64,000 nucleotides of DNA from CALHVX01 sp051027215 (GCA_051027215.1 JBPCXR010000229.1:1-64000), one strand, 5' to 3'; positions 43,228 to 53,048 are shown, numbered from the stretch's first letter. The notes: generated by a model not told the origin, from the sequence alone. Numbers and translations are program-made.

Positions 43228-45969
43228 CTAGGCCTGACGTTGGGCTAAGGCGGTGGCAACGTTGGCACGCAACTCATCGAGGCTGAACGGTTTTTGCAGC
43301 AACGGATAGTCCAGGTCCACTAGGTCGGTATAGCCTGACATCAGCAATACTGGTAATTCCGGAAAGCGTTGCCTGAGTTCGTCGGCTAATTCGTTGCCAG
43401 TGCGTTGCCCTGGCATGATCACGTCGCTTAGCAGCAAATCCGGGGCAGGTTGATCTTGCATGAGCACCACCGCAGTGTCCGCGTCCGCTGCGTCCAGCAC
43501 CTTCAAATTCATGGATTCCAACAACCTTCGCAGCGTTGATCGCAGCGCCGCCTGGTCCTCTACCAGCAGCACTGTCGCCCCTGATTCGATGCCGTTGCTC
43601 CAGGGCAAAGTGACCGGTTCGACGTCACTTGCTGGCACCGCGGAGCTCGGAAGCCAAACAATGACCTGGGTGCCGCCAGTCGCGGTAGCTTGGATTTCTA
43701 GCTCGCCACCAGACTGTTTGGCGAAGCCGTAAACCATACTTAAACCAAGCCCTGAGCCTTTGCCGCCGCTTTTGGTGGTGAAAAAGGGTTCGAACGCGCG
43801 TTCTCGTTCCATCTGCGTCATGCCGCGACCGGTATCGGTCACGCTGATCTTCACCCAGTCACCAGGCTGTTGCCCTTGCCTGGGTCCTGCTAGCTGTTCA
43901 ACCAGCTCAATGTTCAGGTGTAGCTCACCGCGCCCGCCCATGGCCTCTCCGGCGTTTACCAGCAGATTAATCAGGGCGGTGGTGAGATTGGCTCGATCCA
44001 CGACCAGAGTCGTTGGTTCGAGGTCGATTTCCAGCGCAACGCCTTCGCCAAGGGTGCGTTGAAACAACGGCTGAGAGTGTTGAATGTAATCGACCAAGTC
44101 GAGCGTTTCAGGTTCCAAAGATTGCTGCCGCGCATAAGCCAGCAGTCCAGAGGTCACCTTCGAGCCGGAGTCCGCGGCGAGCAAGATGTCATCGACACAC
44201 TGCTGTTGCCTATTGCCCAACGCCTCACTGCCCTGTTGCAGTAGCTCAGCGCTGAGCGTGACCACCGTCATCAGGTTATTGAAGTCGTGAGCCACCCCGC
44301 TGGTAAGCTGACCGATGGTGCGCAACTTGTCGCCTTCGGCCAAGTTAGCTTCCAGCTGTCGCCTTTCCTCTTGCAGAAGCAGTCTGTTGGCGAGCTCGTT
44401 CTCTAGTTCTTGGGTCCGAGCGATGACTTGAGATTCTAAGTTCTCTGCAGCCTGCTGTTGGGCCAAGGTTGCCTGGCGTTGCAGTCGACGTGACATCCAC
44501 AGATAAATCAGCAGCGCGCCGATGATGCCCAACAGAATCAAGCTGGCCAGTATCGTCGAGTTCAGTTGATTGGTGGTGCGCAGCGATTGCTCGCGCGCGC
44601 GGAGCAAGCTCAGCTCGTCAGCTTGTCGATCCAATTCCAATTCTGCTCGCTGGTACGATAACAAGCGCTCGAAATCAGAAGACTGTACTAGGCGTTGTAG
44701 CTCGCGGCTTTCGGTCTGTGCCCGATAAGCTGCATCGTACTGATCTAGCTGAGCGTAGGCCTGGGCCAATACATTCAGCGCGCTGACTAGCGGCTGGGTG
44801 GGCTCTAAGCCGCGAAGCTCAGTGGTGAGCGGCAGTAGACGGGCCACGGCGGCTTCGGGGCTTTGCTGCATTGTTAGCGCCTCTGCGTAAGCTAGCGTCG
44901 CAGCGCGACGTCTACTGGCATCGCCCACTTCGGTTGCTAGCAGCTCTGCGCGGCCGAAAGTTGTGTTCGCGAGGTCGAATTGTAGTTTTGCGCAGTAGGC
45001 TCGGGCGAGGGTGATGAGTGCACTGATCTGTAGCGCGGCAGGTAGGTCCGGAACCGGACCCGCGAACACTCCCTCCAAGTAACGCACCGCCGTGTTGGGT
45101 TGCTCCAACGCCAGGTAGGCCTGAGCTACCATATCGCGTAGCGCCACGGCTCGTTGATGCGCGCTCGATTGTTCTGCCCATTGCAGACCAGCAAGAAAAG
45201 TCTTTAGGGCGCTGTCGGCATGGCCTGCTTTCAACTGGCTACTGCCGATGAGGGCGCTGAGGGTCATGGTGACATCAGGTTGATCCTGGTCTTCCAGAAC
45301 GCTGCGGGCATTGCTGAAGCTGGCGAGCGCTCGCTCAGGCAGGCCGTATTCCAGAAAGGTCGAACCCCGTTGGATGTGGCTTTCGGCGATGAGCAATGGT
45401 GTGCCTGTCTGCTGTGCCGCATCCAAGGCAAGTCGGCTTAAATCCAGAGACTCGGTTAACGCGCCTTCGCGGTGTCGAGCGAAGGCTAGCACCCGCCAGA
45501 TTGTGGAACGAACATAGGGGTCAGAGAGGCTCGACAGGTGCTCTTTGAGCATCTCGCAAGGGTTGAAAGCGTCGCTCTGCGCTGCAGAACGGTAGCGCAA
45601 GTCACAGGCGATGGCTGCAGCGTAGGCGGTTTCCACGCTCGTTTCGCTAGGCCCGGAATCAAGCAGCAGTTGTGCCTGGCGCAGGTGGTCGCGCGCCTGC
45701 TCGATGTTGTCTTTGTACCGATCGGCAGCGATCAGCAACAAGCGTAGGCGATTTTGCCCCGTGCTATTGGCCAGAGAACTGGACAGTGCATCTGAGCTCA
45801 ACTCGCCCAATGTCGAAAAGCCTGTCGCAGAGTTTGCTGCTAGCAGGTGTGTCGTTGATGCCAATCCTGCGAGCAGAGCATAGCCGCACAGCAAACGACG
45901 TATCTGCGGATGACTCCAACGGCTTTTCGGATTGCTCACCACCGACACCAACGCTGCTTGTTCAAACAC
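43228..45969 (-). CDS. Hybrid sensor histidine kinase with TPR input and receiver domain
   Basis: A protein of about 913 residues. A signal region is followed by tetratricopeptide repeats over roughly residues 60-420 (periplasmic) and a single membrane span (ILASLILLGIIGALLIYLWM). A coiled coil leads to HisKA with LTSGVAHDFNNLMTVV, a HATPase with NLLVNAGEAM, TDTGRGM and GSGLGLSMVYGFAKQSGG, then a full receiver with VLLVEDQ, the phospho-accepting Asp in LLLSDVIMPG, and LLQKPFS. It can probably phosphorylate itself and its own receiver. The start is uncertain: GTG codons at 45969 and 45939 both avoid the overlap with the divergent MFS gene, which a longer frame to 46119 would create. Confidence 0.9.
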   Translation of the reverse strand: MFEQAALVSVVSNPKSRWSHPQIRRLLCGYALLAGLASTTHLLAANSATGFSTLGELSSDALSSSLANSTGQNRLRLLLIAADRYKDNIEQARDHLRQAQLLLDSGPSETSVETAYAAAIACDLRYRSAAQSDAFNPCEMLKEHLSSLSDPYVRSTIWRVLAFARHREGALTESLDLSRLALDAAQQTGTPLLIAESHIQRGSTFLEYGLPERALASFSNARSVLEDQDQPDVTMTLSALIGSSQLKAGHADSALKTFLAGLQWAEQSSAHQRAVALRDMVAQAYLALEQPNTAVRYLEGVFAGPVPDLPAALQISALITLARAYCAKLQFDLANTTFGRAELLATEVGDASRRRAATLAYAEALTMQQSPEAAVARLLPLTTELRGLEPTQPLVSALNVLAQAYAQLDQYDAAYRAQTESRELQRLVQSSDFERLLSYQRAELELDRQADELSLLRAREQSLRTTNQLNSTILASLILLGIIGALLIYLWMSRRLQRQATLAQQQAAENLESQVIARTQELENELANRLLLQEERRQLEANLAEGDKLRTIGQLTSGVAHDFNNLMTVVTLSAELLQQGSEALGNRQQQCVDDILLAADSGSKVTSGLLAYARQQSLEPETLDLVDYIQHSQPLFQRTLGEGVALEIDLEPTTLVVDRANLTTALINLLVNAGEAMGGRGELHLNIELVEQLAGPRQGQQPGDWVKISVTDTGRGMTQMERERAFEPFFTTKSGGKGSGLGLSMVYGFAKQSGGELEIQATATGGTQVIVWLPSSAVPASDVEPVTLPWSNGIESGATVLLVEDQAALRSTLRRLLESMNLKVLDAADADTAVVLMQDQPAPDLLLSDVIMPGQRTGNELADELRQRFPELPVLLMSGYTDLVDLDYPLLQKPFSLDELRANVATALAQRQA

Positions 45970-46098
45970 CGTTGATCGGTGGTTGTTCTTTGCCGCAACT
46001 ATAGCCGCCGGCCCGGTGGGAAACGACACACAAGGAAATTGACCTTGTCCGCTGCTTTGTGCTCCCTTGGCCTGGTAGGATGATGTGCCCGTTCCCGG

Positions 46099-47367
46099 TT
46101 GGTTGGTTTGGCAGCACACGACATCTTCGCCGCGCTCAAGGTGCGTGACTTTGCCATGCTCTGGGTCGGTAGCCTCGCATCGTCGTTTGCCATGAACATG
46201 CAGATCATTGCTCGCGGCTGGCTGGTCTATACCCTGACTGAATCGCCGCTAGATCTCGGCTGGGTCACGCTCTCGTTTATGTTGCCGACGGTGATTTTCT
46301 CACTTTGGGGCGGTGCGCTCGCCGACCGCCTGCACAAGCGTCGCATCATCGTCGCTGCACAGTTGCTGAATACCCTGGCGACCTTGCTGATGGCGGCGAT
46401 CGTGCTGCAAGGTCACGTGACCTTCTGGGACTTTATTTGGTTCGGCTTTTTTAACGGTGCCGTGTTGGCGCTGTCTATGCCTGCGCGTCAGGCGTTCGTC
46501 CCGGAGCTCATACCTGAGCGCTTAATCTTCACTGCCATGGCGTTAAATACCACTAGCTGGAACTTGTCGCGAATAGTAGGTCCTGCCTTGGCAGGATTGT
46601 TGATCGCAGTGTTGGCGGATGGCGACACTGGATCGAGCTATGGGGTCGGTATTTTGTACCTGATCATTGCGGCGCTGTATTTTCTTAGCTCGCTGACCAT
46701 GCTTGGCGTCTCGGTGCCGGGAAACATCAAGGCCGCAGACGGCAAAGGCTTGGCTGACGACGTAGTTGCCGGCCTGCATTACGTGCGTGGCGAAGCCGCT
46801 GTGTTGGCGCTCATATTGCTTTCATTGGTGCCGTTCATGTTTGGCATGACGGTTAACACCCTGCTGCCGGCGTTCAATCAAGATGTGTTGGGCGGCGGTC
46901 CAGAGGATCTCGGGTTTCTGGTTTCTACCATGGGTGGCGGTGCCATTGTCGGCTCACTGATGATGGCTGCCATGGGTGGCATGCGCCGCAAGGGTTACTG
47001 GCTGCTGCTGAGCATGCTGCTCTGGGGCTCTGCGACCTTGATCTTCGGTTTGGCGCAATCGTTCATGACAGCCCTTGGCATTATGATTCTCATCGGTTGG
47101 GTCAGTGCCTGGAACATGTCGCTAAACCGGGGGTTGTTGCTACAGCAAGCAAGCGCGGAGATGCGCGGCCGTATTCTCAGCATCGACATGATGAGTCATG
47201 GGCTAATGCCGCTGGGCGTAATTCCTGTGACTCTGGTTGCCGAGTACACCAGTGTGGGTACCGGCATCATGTTTAGTGGGCTGGCGTTTCTGCTGGCCAC
47301 CGGAGCGTTGTTGTTGATGCCTAGCGTGCGGCAGCTGGACCAAAGCCTGGCAGCGCGACCGTTGTAG
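46099..47367 (+). CDS. Major facilitator superfamily transporter
   Basis: A 422-residue carrier with about twelve hydrophobic spans. The opening FAALKVRDFAMLWVGSLASSF and the loop WGGALADRLHKRRIIV are the MFS motif A area of the PF05977/MFS_3 group. That group includes enterobactin-type exporters and many uncharacterised permeases. The substrate is unknown. Start codons compete: TTG at 46099 and TTG at 46108. It is divergent from the sensor kinase, which might regulate it, though no operator is visible. Confidence 0.88.
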   Translation: MVGLAAHDIFAALKVRDFAMLWVGSLASSFAMNMQIIARGWLVYTLTESPLDLGWVTLSFMLPTVIFSLWGGALADRLHKRRIIVAAQLLNTLATLLMAAIVLQGHVTFWDFIWFGFFNGAVLALSMPARQAFVPELIPERLIFTAMALNTTSWNLSRIVGPALAGLLIAVLADGDTGSSYGVGILYLIIAALYFLSSLTMLGVSVPGNIKAADGKGLADDVVAGLHYVRGEAAVLALILLSLVPFMFGMTVNTLLPAFNQDVLGGGPEDLGFLVSTMGGGAIVGSLMMAAMGGMRRKGYWLLLSMLLWGSATLIFGLAQSFMTALGIMILIGWVSAWNMSLNRGLLLQQASAEMRGRILSIDMMSHGLMPLGVIPVTLVAEYTSVGTGIMFSGLAFLLATGALLLMPSVRQLDQSLAARPL

Positions 47368-47458
47368 AGAAGGACTTGGTGCACAGTCCGAGCCTGAACT
47401 TTTTTGGCTTAACTCTTGTCAAATGCTACTCTGGCCGCAGTTTGGTGAGGTTTTTCTC

Positions 47459-48010
47459 ATGCAGTACAGCAAACCGTTGGTGGCATTGTTATGGTTCGCA
47501 GCCGTAGGCAGCGCTGGAGCACAGGCTGAAATCTACCGTAGCGTCGATCCACAGGGTGTTGTCAGCTATAGCGACCAACCAAGCCCCGGTGCACAAAAGA
47601 TCAATTTTTCACCATCTGATCAATCCTCGCAATCCGCCACCGCTGCCCAAGCAGCAGCCCAGGCGCGAATTGAATCGGAGTTGGCACTGGCTGAGCGCTT
47701 AGCTACTGATCGGCGCGAGCGCAGCGCAGACCGGCAGGCACGGGCGCTGGTCCGTGCAGAGTTGCGGGAATCCAGAGCGCGGGAGCAAAGCATGGTTGCG
47801 GAACAAGAGGCGATTGCTGACAGTTACAGTTACGGCAGCCTGGGCTACTACCCCGACTATGCGCCTTACTACCCGAGGCGTCGTAAGCATGGGCACCACG
47901 GACGCCCACCCTATGCGCCTGGGCACCGTCCCGATCCAGATGAGAATTTCCGTCCGCCAACACCACCTCGCAAAGAACGATCTATGTCTAGGCCGTTACC
48001 AAAAGATTGA
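47459..48010 (+). CDS. DUF4124-domain secreted protein
   Basis: A 183-residue exported protein. A signal peptide (about 1-23) precedes the DUF4124 domain EIYRSVDPQGVVSYSDQPSPGAQK, a conserved short envelope module without known function. A long Arg/Ala/Glu-rich helix (about 55-115) follows, then a Tyr/Pro/His-rich tail with basic repeats. The ATG at 47459 has a GGTGAGG site 8 bases upstream. It is 12 bases before the metallophosphatase gene. Confidence 0.82.
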   Translation: MQYSKPLVALLWFAAVGSAGAQAEIYRSVDPQGVVSYSDQPSPGAQKINFSPSDQSSQSATAAQAAAQARIESELALAERLATDRRERSADRQARALVRAELRESRAREQSMVAEQEAIADSYSYGSLGYYPDYAPYYPRRRKHGHHGRPPYAPGHRPDPDENFRPPTPPRKERSMSRPLPKD

Positions 48011-48021
48011 TAGGACTCTAG

Positions 48022-48618
48022 ATGCCACTGACAATCGGTTTAATTTCTGATACGCACCTGCCCGAGGCCCACCCAGAGTTGTGGCCGCAAATCTTTGAGG
48101 CATTCGATGACGTCGACCTGATCTTTCATGGTGGCGACGTGCACGAGTTCTGGGTATTGGATGAACTTGAAGCCTTAGCACCCGTGTACGCAGCTCGGGG
48201 TAACGGTGAAGACGGCAGCGGCGGGCGACCGGTGCAACCTGATGATCCGCGAGTGAAGCCTGCCTGGCTTCTGCAACTCGAAGGTTTGTGGATCGGGCTA
48301 ACTCACTACGTTCCGGTACCGGAACGACCGCCGAACTTTACGCTCGAACGTTGGATAGATCGCTTTTTTCCGGAACGTACCCCAGATGTCATCGTATCTG
48401 GCGATACTCATCGTCACGCGATTGAGACCGTGGGTGACATTCTCTGCGTCAACCCGGGCTCCCCGACTTACCCGCACAACTACGATACGACCTTAGGCAC
48501 CATCGGTATGTTGCGCTTGGACGCCGGTGCTGCGGATGCTGAGATACTGCAACTCACCGGTGCCGGCGTTGCACCTTTCGACTGGCATGCTGAGCCGCCC
48601 TGGAAAACCCAACGCTAA
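48022..48618 (+). CDS. YfcE/MJ0936-type metallophosphodiesterase
   Basis: A 198-residue calcineurin-like phosphoesterase. All metal-binding motifs are present: GLISDTHLPEA, LIFHGGDVHEFW, ARGNGED, VSGDTHRHAIE and CVNPGSPTYP. The compact length without extra domains fits YfcE-type enzymes that hydrolyse small phosphodiesters. The natural substrate is unknown. Its stop overlaps the end of the convergent acyl-CoA dehydrogenase gene by four bases. Confidence 0.92.
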   Translation: MPLTIGLISDTHLPEAHPELWPQIFEAFDDVDLIFHGGDVHEFWVLDELEALAPVYAARGNGEDGSGGRPVQPDDPRVKPAWLLQLEGLWIGLTHYVPVPERPPNFTLERWIDRFFPERTPDVIVSGDTHRHAIETVGDILCVNPGSPTYPHNYDTTLGTIGMLRLDAGAADAEILQLTGAGVAPFDWHAEPPWKTQR

Positions 48619-49778
48619 TCTTTCGGCTGACCCAGGATGCGTTCAGCGATGATGTTGCGTTGAATATTTGGAGTGCCGCCGCCGATTACCACATTCGGCC
48701 AGTTGAGGCTGGCCTTGGTCCATCTGCCGTCGTCGACGGCATCCTCACCGCCTCGTAGTTGCAGACCCGCGAGTCCGCTGAGGGCCACGGCAAAATCGTG
48801 CATCTCGATTTCAAGACTGGCTCGATGCAGCTTGTTCACTGAAGTTTCGCTGCTGAGCGGCTCGCCTTTCAGCTGACGAGTGAGGTAACGCAAGCCGTTG
48901 TATTTCATCGCTGCGATCTTCGCTTCGAACATGGCCAGTGTTCTGCGAACGAGCGGATCCTTAGAGGCGGGCTGGCCACCACGCTGGGTGTTCTTGACGA
49001 GTGTTTTGAGCTTGTCCAATTGCTCGAACATCGCCGTTACTTCACCGATGCTGGAGCGCTCGTTGGCGAGCGCCGAAACAGTGACCTTCCAGCCATCGCC
49101 TTCTTCGCCCAGGCGGTTCTCGACGGGGACTTTAACGTCGGTAAAGAAAATTTCGGCGAAGTGTCGATCTCCGGCCATGTTTTCGATCGGTCGCACTTCG
49201 AGACCCGGTGAATCCATTGGCACCAGCAGACAGGTTATGCCTTCGTGTTTGATCTTGCTGCTGAAATCGGTGCGTACCAGCAAGATGATCCAATCCGCCC
49301 AAGGCGCACCCGTGGTCCAGATTTTTTGGCCGTTAACCAAGTAGTGATCGCCAGCGAGCTCGGCCTTGCACTGGATGCTGGCGAGGTCGCTGCCATAATT
49401 GGGTTCGGAGTAACCCGTACACCAACTGACTTTGCTGTCTAGAATGTCGGGAATGAAACGCCGTTTTTGCGCTTCGCTGCCGTATTGAATGATCCCGGGC
49501 CCGACCCAGGCGAGCCCCATGAACGAGGTGCCCAAGGGCGGCGCCTTGGCCAGTGCCATTTCTTCTTTGAGGATGGCTTGCTCGATTAGCCCTCCGTCGC
49601 TGCCGCCAAACTCCCGTGGCCAGCTAAAGCCAACCCAACCCTTGGCGCGAACCTTTTCGAGCCATTCGTTTAGAAAGTTTTTGCCCCGCTCAGCTTTCGG
49701 CGGCAAGTTGGATTTGAGGAAGCTGCGAACTTCCTCGCGAAAGGCTTGTTCACTGCTGCTGTATTCAAAATCCATCAC
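48615..49778 (-). CDS. Acyl-CoA dehydrogenase, alpha-subunit-like
   Basis: A 387-residue flavoprotein that would introduce a 2,3 double bond in an acyl-CoA. The domain order is normal: an N-terminal helical domain with VGFSWPREFGGSDG, the FAD-contact segment WCTGYSEPNYGSDLAS, QKIWTTGAPWADW, and the C-terminal helical domain ending in IGGGTPNIQRNIIAERILG. The usual catalytic Glu of MCAD-type enzymes ('YEGT') is Gly here, as in alpha subunits of heteromeric ACADs for steroid side chains. It overlaps the next gene (ATGA), so the two are made in equal amounts. Confidence 0.88.
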   Translation of the reverse strand: MMDFEYSSSEQAFREEVRSFLKSNLPPKAERGKNFLNEWLEKVRAKGWVGFSWPREFGGSDGGLIEQAILKEEMALAKAPPLGTSFMGLAWVGPGIIQYGSEAQKRRFIPDILDSKVSWCTGYSEPNYGSDLASIQCKAELAGDHYLVNGQKIWTTGAPWADWIILLVRTDFSSKIKHEGITCLLVPMDSPGLEVRPIENMAGDRHFAEIFFTDVKVPVENRLGEEGDGWKVTVSALANERSSIGEVTAMFEQLDKLKTLVKNTQRGGQPASKDPLVRRTLAMFEAKIAAMKYNGLRYLTRQLKGEPLSSETSVNKLHRASLEIEMHDFAVALSGLAGLQLRGGEDAVDDGRWTKASLNWPNVVIGGGTPNIQRNIIAERILGQPKD

Positions 49779-50878
49779 AGACCTCCCAACGCGGCAACCC
49801 GCTCAAGATGATAGTCAGAGTCTCCGTACATGGGTCGCGCCCACTTCGAGCGTTTCAAATAAAGTTGGATGTCGTACTCCGCAGTGAATCCGATGGCGCC
49901 GTGCAGACCGACAGAATCGATACCCAGTTTCGCAAACGCATCGCTGCTGTAGCCTTTAGCCAAACTAATGGCCCGCGGCAGTTCCCCCGGTGCATCATCC
50001 ACAGACCAGGCGGCGTAGTAGAGCAGCGACTTGGTAGACTCAACGTCGACGTACAGATCTGCCAAGCGATGTTTGACGCCCTGGTATTGGCCGATGGGTT
50101 TGCCGAACTGAATGCGCTCTTTTGCGTACTCGTTGGTGATATTAAGAGCCGCCTCTGCGGCGCCGATCATTTCTGCAGCGACCGCGACGGCTCCGCAGTC
50201 AGTTAAGAAACCTAAATCTTCGGTGCTCAAAGGCAAGAGCATGTCTTTGCTAATGGTGACGTTGTGAAGCGACACTGCAGCCATGGGTTTGCTCGCATCC
50301 AGGATCGGCAAAGCTTCGACGGTAACTTGGTCCCGCGTTAAGGCGGCAAGAGCCATGCCTTGCTCGGTGTGGCAGGCTAAGAGAAAGTACTGAGCATTGC
50401 GGGCATCGTTGACGAATGGTTTCTTGCCATTGAGTTGATAGCCGTCGGCAACCGCTTTGGCTTGTAGTGTCACCGCCTCCGGGGCAATCCAGTTGGGCTC
50501 GTCGTAGAGTGCAATAGTGCACAGCGCCTCGCCACCTGCCATTCTTGGTAGCCAGTCGCGCTTATGCTGCTCGCTGCCGCAGCGCAATACCGCCGCGCTT
50601 GCAAGGGCTGCTGAGGCGATGGGCAGGGGCGACAGTCCCGCCGCTGTTTCTTCTAACACAATGCACAGGTCGATCCACTTCAGACCAACGCCGCCGTAGA
50701 CTTCTGGGACGATCATACCCAACCAGCCAAGACTGGCGGTCTGTTGCCATAGGCCGGTATCGAACCGCGTCTCACTGTCCATCAGAGATCGAACTGTGCT
50801 GAGGTTGCACTCCGCTTGCATAAAACGGTGGACTTGATCGCGCAGTAATGTTTGTTCTTCGGTAAAGCCAAAGTTCAT
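49775..50878 (-). CDS. Acyl-CoA dehydrogenase, beta-subunit-like
   Basis: A 367-residue acyl-CoA dehydrogenase relative. It has the N-terminal helical domain with WLGMIVPEVYGGVGLKW and the middle beta domain LNGKKPFVNDARNAQYF. The C-terminal helical part ends in LHGAIGFTAEYDIQLYLKRSKW without the GTxxIQR motif that contacts FAD in active subunits. This fits the non-catalytic partner of the 387-residue dehydrogenase directly downstream (overlap ATGA). Such alpha2-beta2 pairs act on bulky acyl-CoAs. The pairing is inference from sequence and position. Confidence 0.87.
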   Translation of the reverse strand: MNFGFTEEQTLLRDQVHRFMQAECNLSTVRSLMDSETRFDTGLWQQTASLGWLGMIVPEVYGGVGLKWIDLCIVLEETAAGLSPLPIASAALASAAVLRCGSEQHKRDWLPRMAGGEALCTIALYDEPNWIAPEAVTLQAKAVADGYQLNGKKPFVNDARNAQYFLLACHTEQGMALAALTRDQVTVEALPILDASKPMAAVSLHNVTISKDMLLPLSTEDLGFLTDCGAVAVAAEMIGAAEAALNITNEYAKERIQFGKPIGQYQGVKHRLADLYVDVESTKSLLYYAAWSVDDAPGELPRAISLAKGYSSDAFAKLGIDSVGLHGAIGFTAEYDIQLYLKRSKWARPMYGDSDYHLERVAALGGL

Positions 50879-50931
50879 TCCGGTTCCTTAGTTAGTTCAG
50901 GGCGCAATGTTCAATCCGCCTAGGGCGGGGC

Positions 50932-52152
50932 TTAGTAGACGATGAGGTTAGTGTAGAGCTCGTCAATTTCTTTACTCAGGCCGAGCTCCTCCAGTATTTC
51001 TCGCGTGTGCTGACCAACGGTAGGCGCAGGCCCGCCGGCTGCTGCAGGTGTATCGCTAAAGCGAGGTGCTGGCTGGGCATCTTGCAGCAATCCCGCAACC
51101 GGGTGTTGCAGTTGGCGAAAGGTCGCGTTGTGTTGCACCTGCTCATCGTTGGGTAGCTCGTCGAGTCGGCGAACTCGAGCGAATGGCACCTGTTCGGCGC
51201 TCATTCGCGCCCGGGCATGCGCAATGTCGGTCGCCTTGGCCTTCTCGGCAATCTGCCCGCTTAGCACTTCCCACCAGGCACGACGGTTGCGAGTACGGGC
51301 GGCGAGGGTTGCGAAGCGGGGGTCGGTGGCCATTTCCGGCAGGTCATAGACGCGACACAAACCTTCGAATTCGCTCTGAGTCAGGGTCATCACGGCGCCC
51401 CAGCCGTCCTCAAATTCCTGCATGATGCCGGAGGCGCCGATGGGCGGCCGTCGCTCTATGTCGGCGGTGCTTGCGGCATCGGGATCGTCCAGCAGGATTA
51501 AGTCCGCGGCAACATCCATCCAGGAAAAGGCGATGGCGGTGTCGAGCATAGACAGTTCGACGTGTTGACCGCGACCGCTCTTGCTGCGCGCTAGCAGTGC
51601 AGCAGTAATGGCCTGGGAGCCGGTCCAGGCGGTGAGCTTGTCGAGCAGCAGCATGTTCACCTGCTCCGGCTTATCCGGATGTTCTCGGTGACCACGACCC
51701 TGCACGGCAGCAATGCCGGAGTAGGCCTGGATGATCGGGTCGTAAGCACGGTCACCTGCGTGGGGGCCGCTTTGCCCAAAGCCGCTGATCGACAGGTAAA
51801 CCAGCCCCGGATTCTCTGCGCTCAGCTCGCTGTAGCCGATTCCCAGCCGTTCGGTGACGCCAGGACGGAAATTTTGGATGACTACGTCGCAATCACGGGC
51901 CAGGGCCTGGACCAGCGCGACTCCCTGGCGCTTGCCAAGATCGATCGCGATCGAGCGTTTGCCACGGTTGAGCACGTGGAAAAAGCCAGAAAAGCCGTTG
52001 CGGCTGCTACCCACATGGCGCTGGATATCGCCGCCAGGGCGTTCTACTTTGATGACCTCCGCGCCTTGGTCAGCGAGCAGACCTGCGGTCAGCGGTCCGG
52101 AAACGACGGCGCTGAGGTCTAGTATTTTGAATCCTTCGAGTGGACCAGGCAT
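50932..52152 (-). CDS. Class III CoA-transferase (CaiB/BaiF family)
   Basis: A 406-residue family III CoA-transferase. The opening GFKILDLSAVVSGPLTAGLL and DQGAEVIKVERPGGDIQR is typical. The catalytic Asp is in SGRGQHVELSMLDTAIAF, and a long C-terminal half includes the EILEELGLS helix near the end. It moves CoA between acids, for example bile or fatty acids, or activates a substrate for the next genes. The gene lies 53 bases upstream of the acyl-CoA dehydrogenase pair on the same strand, so a common catabolic path is likely. The acid is not identifiable. Confidence 0.9.
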   Translation of the reverse strand: MPGPLEGFKILDLSAVVSGPLTAGLLADQGAEVIKVERPGGDIQRHVGSSRNGFSGFFHVLNRGKRSIAIDLGKRQGVALVQALARDCDVVIQNFRPGVTERLGIGYSELSAENPGLVYLSISGFGQSGPHAGDRAYDPIIQAYSGIAAVQGRGHREHPDKPEQVNMLLLDKLTAWTGSQAITAALLARSKSGRGQHVELSMLDTAIAFSWMDVAADLILLDDPDAASTADIERRPPIGASGIMQEFEDGWGAVMTLTQSEFEGLCRVYDLPEMATDPRFATLAARTRNRRAWWEVLSGQIAEKAKATDIAHARARMSAEQVPFARVRRLDELPNDEQVQHNATFRQLQHPVAGLLQDAQPAPRFSDTPAAAGGPAPTVGQHTREILEELGLSKEIDELYTNLIVY

Positions 52153-52288
52153 GGCTATTTTTCTCGACAGGCAGCGGTGCTCGCTGACTGCGGTGGTCTA
52201 TTCTTAATCACTGTGGTGCCCTCGATGGAATTGCCTAGGCTTATAATGGCCGCAGAACAACAATCACAGCAACCAGGATTCCGAGACG

Positions 52289-53041
52289 ATGGATGAGCTA
52301 TTGAATTTCGAAGGCAAGGTGGCGCTGATTACTGGTGGCAGTCGTGGGCTGGGCCGGCAGATGGCTTTGGCTCTGGCCAAACGCGGAGCTGATGTCGTGA
52401 TAACCAGCCGCAAGGCCGAAAGTTGCGAAGAAGTGGCAGCGGAGGTGCGGTCACTGGGACGTCGGGCTTTGCCCTATGGCTGCCACGTTGGTCACTGGGA
52501 CGAGTTGAGCGACTTGGTCGATGCCGCCTACGCCGAGTTTGGCAAGATCGATATCTTGATCAACAACGCCGGTATGTCGCCGCTGTATCCATCGCTCAGT
52601 GAGATTTCCGAGGAGCTGTTCGACAAGGTGGTCGGAGTGAACCTCAAAGGTCCGTTTCGCCTGAGCGCGTTGGTTGGCGAGCGCATGGCGGCAGGCGACG
52701 GCGGGAGCATAATCAACATCAGTTCCATCGCCTCGCTACAGCCTAGCCCCACATCCGAGCCCTATGGCGCGGCCAAAGCCGGGCTTAATGCCATCACCCG
52801 CAGTTTTGCTTTCGCCTTCGGCCCGAAGGTGCGAGTCAATGTCATTGCCGCCGGTCCGTTCTTGACCGATATCTCCAAAGCCTGGGACATGGAGACCTTT
52901 GAAAAAGGTGCGCAAGCCAATATGGCCATACCGCGGGGCGGGCAGCCGGAGGAGATTATTGGCGCGGCACTGTTTCTTGCATCGGATGCTGGCAGTTTCA
53001 CCACCGGCACCTTGATCAGGGTCGATGGCGGTAGCCGCTAA
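52289..53041 (+). CDS. Short-chain dehydrogenase/reductase
   Basis: A classical SDR of 250 residues. The cofactor fold is ITGGSRGLGRQMALALAKRG. ILINNAG, the Ser in NISSIASLQ and YGAAKAGL supply the active site, with FASDAGSFTTGTLIRVDGG near the end. TSRKAE after the second strand suggests NADPH use. The closest wording is of 3-oxoacyl-ACP reductase-like or glucose-1-dehydrogenase-like proteins. It is divergent from the CoA-transferase gene and could oxidise a hydroxy acid in the same pathway, which is inference. Confidence 0.9.
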   Translation: MDELLNFEGKVALITGGSRGLGRQMALALAKRGADVVITSRKAESCEEVAAEVRSLGRRALPYGCHVGHWDELSDLVDAAYAEFGKIDILINNAGMSPLYPSLSEISEELFDKVVGVNLKGPFRLSALVGERMAAGDGGSIINISSIASLQPSPTSEPYGAAKAGLNAITRSFAFAFGPKVRVNVIAAGPFLTDISKAWDMETFEKGAQANMAIPRGGQPEEIIGAALFLASDAGSFTTGTLIRVDGGSR

Positions 53042-53048
53042 GTTCGTA

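Noticed and set aside
43228..46119. A longer start for the TPR hybrid kinase at 46119.
   Set aside because: It would overlap the divergent MFS gene start and adds 50 polar residues before the signal peptide.
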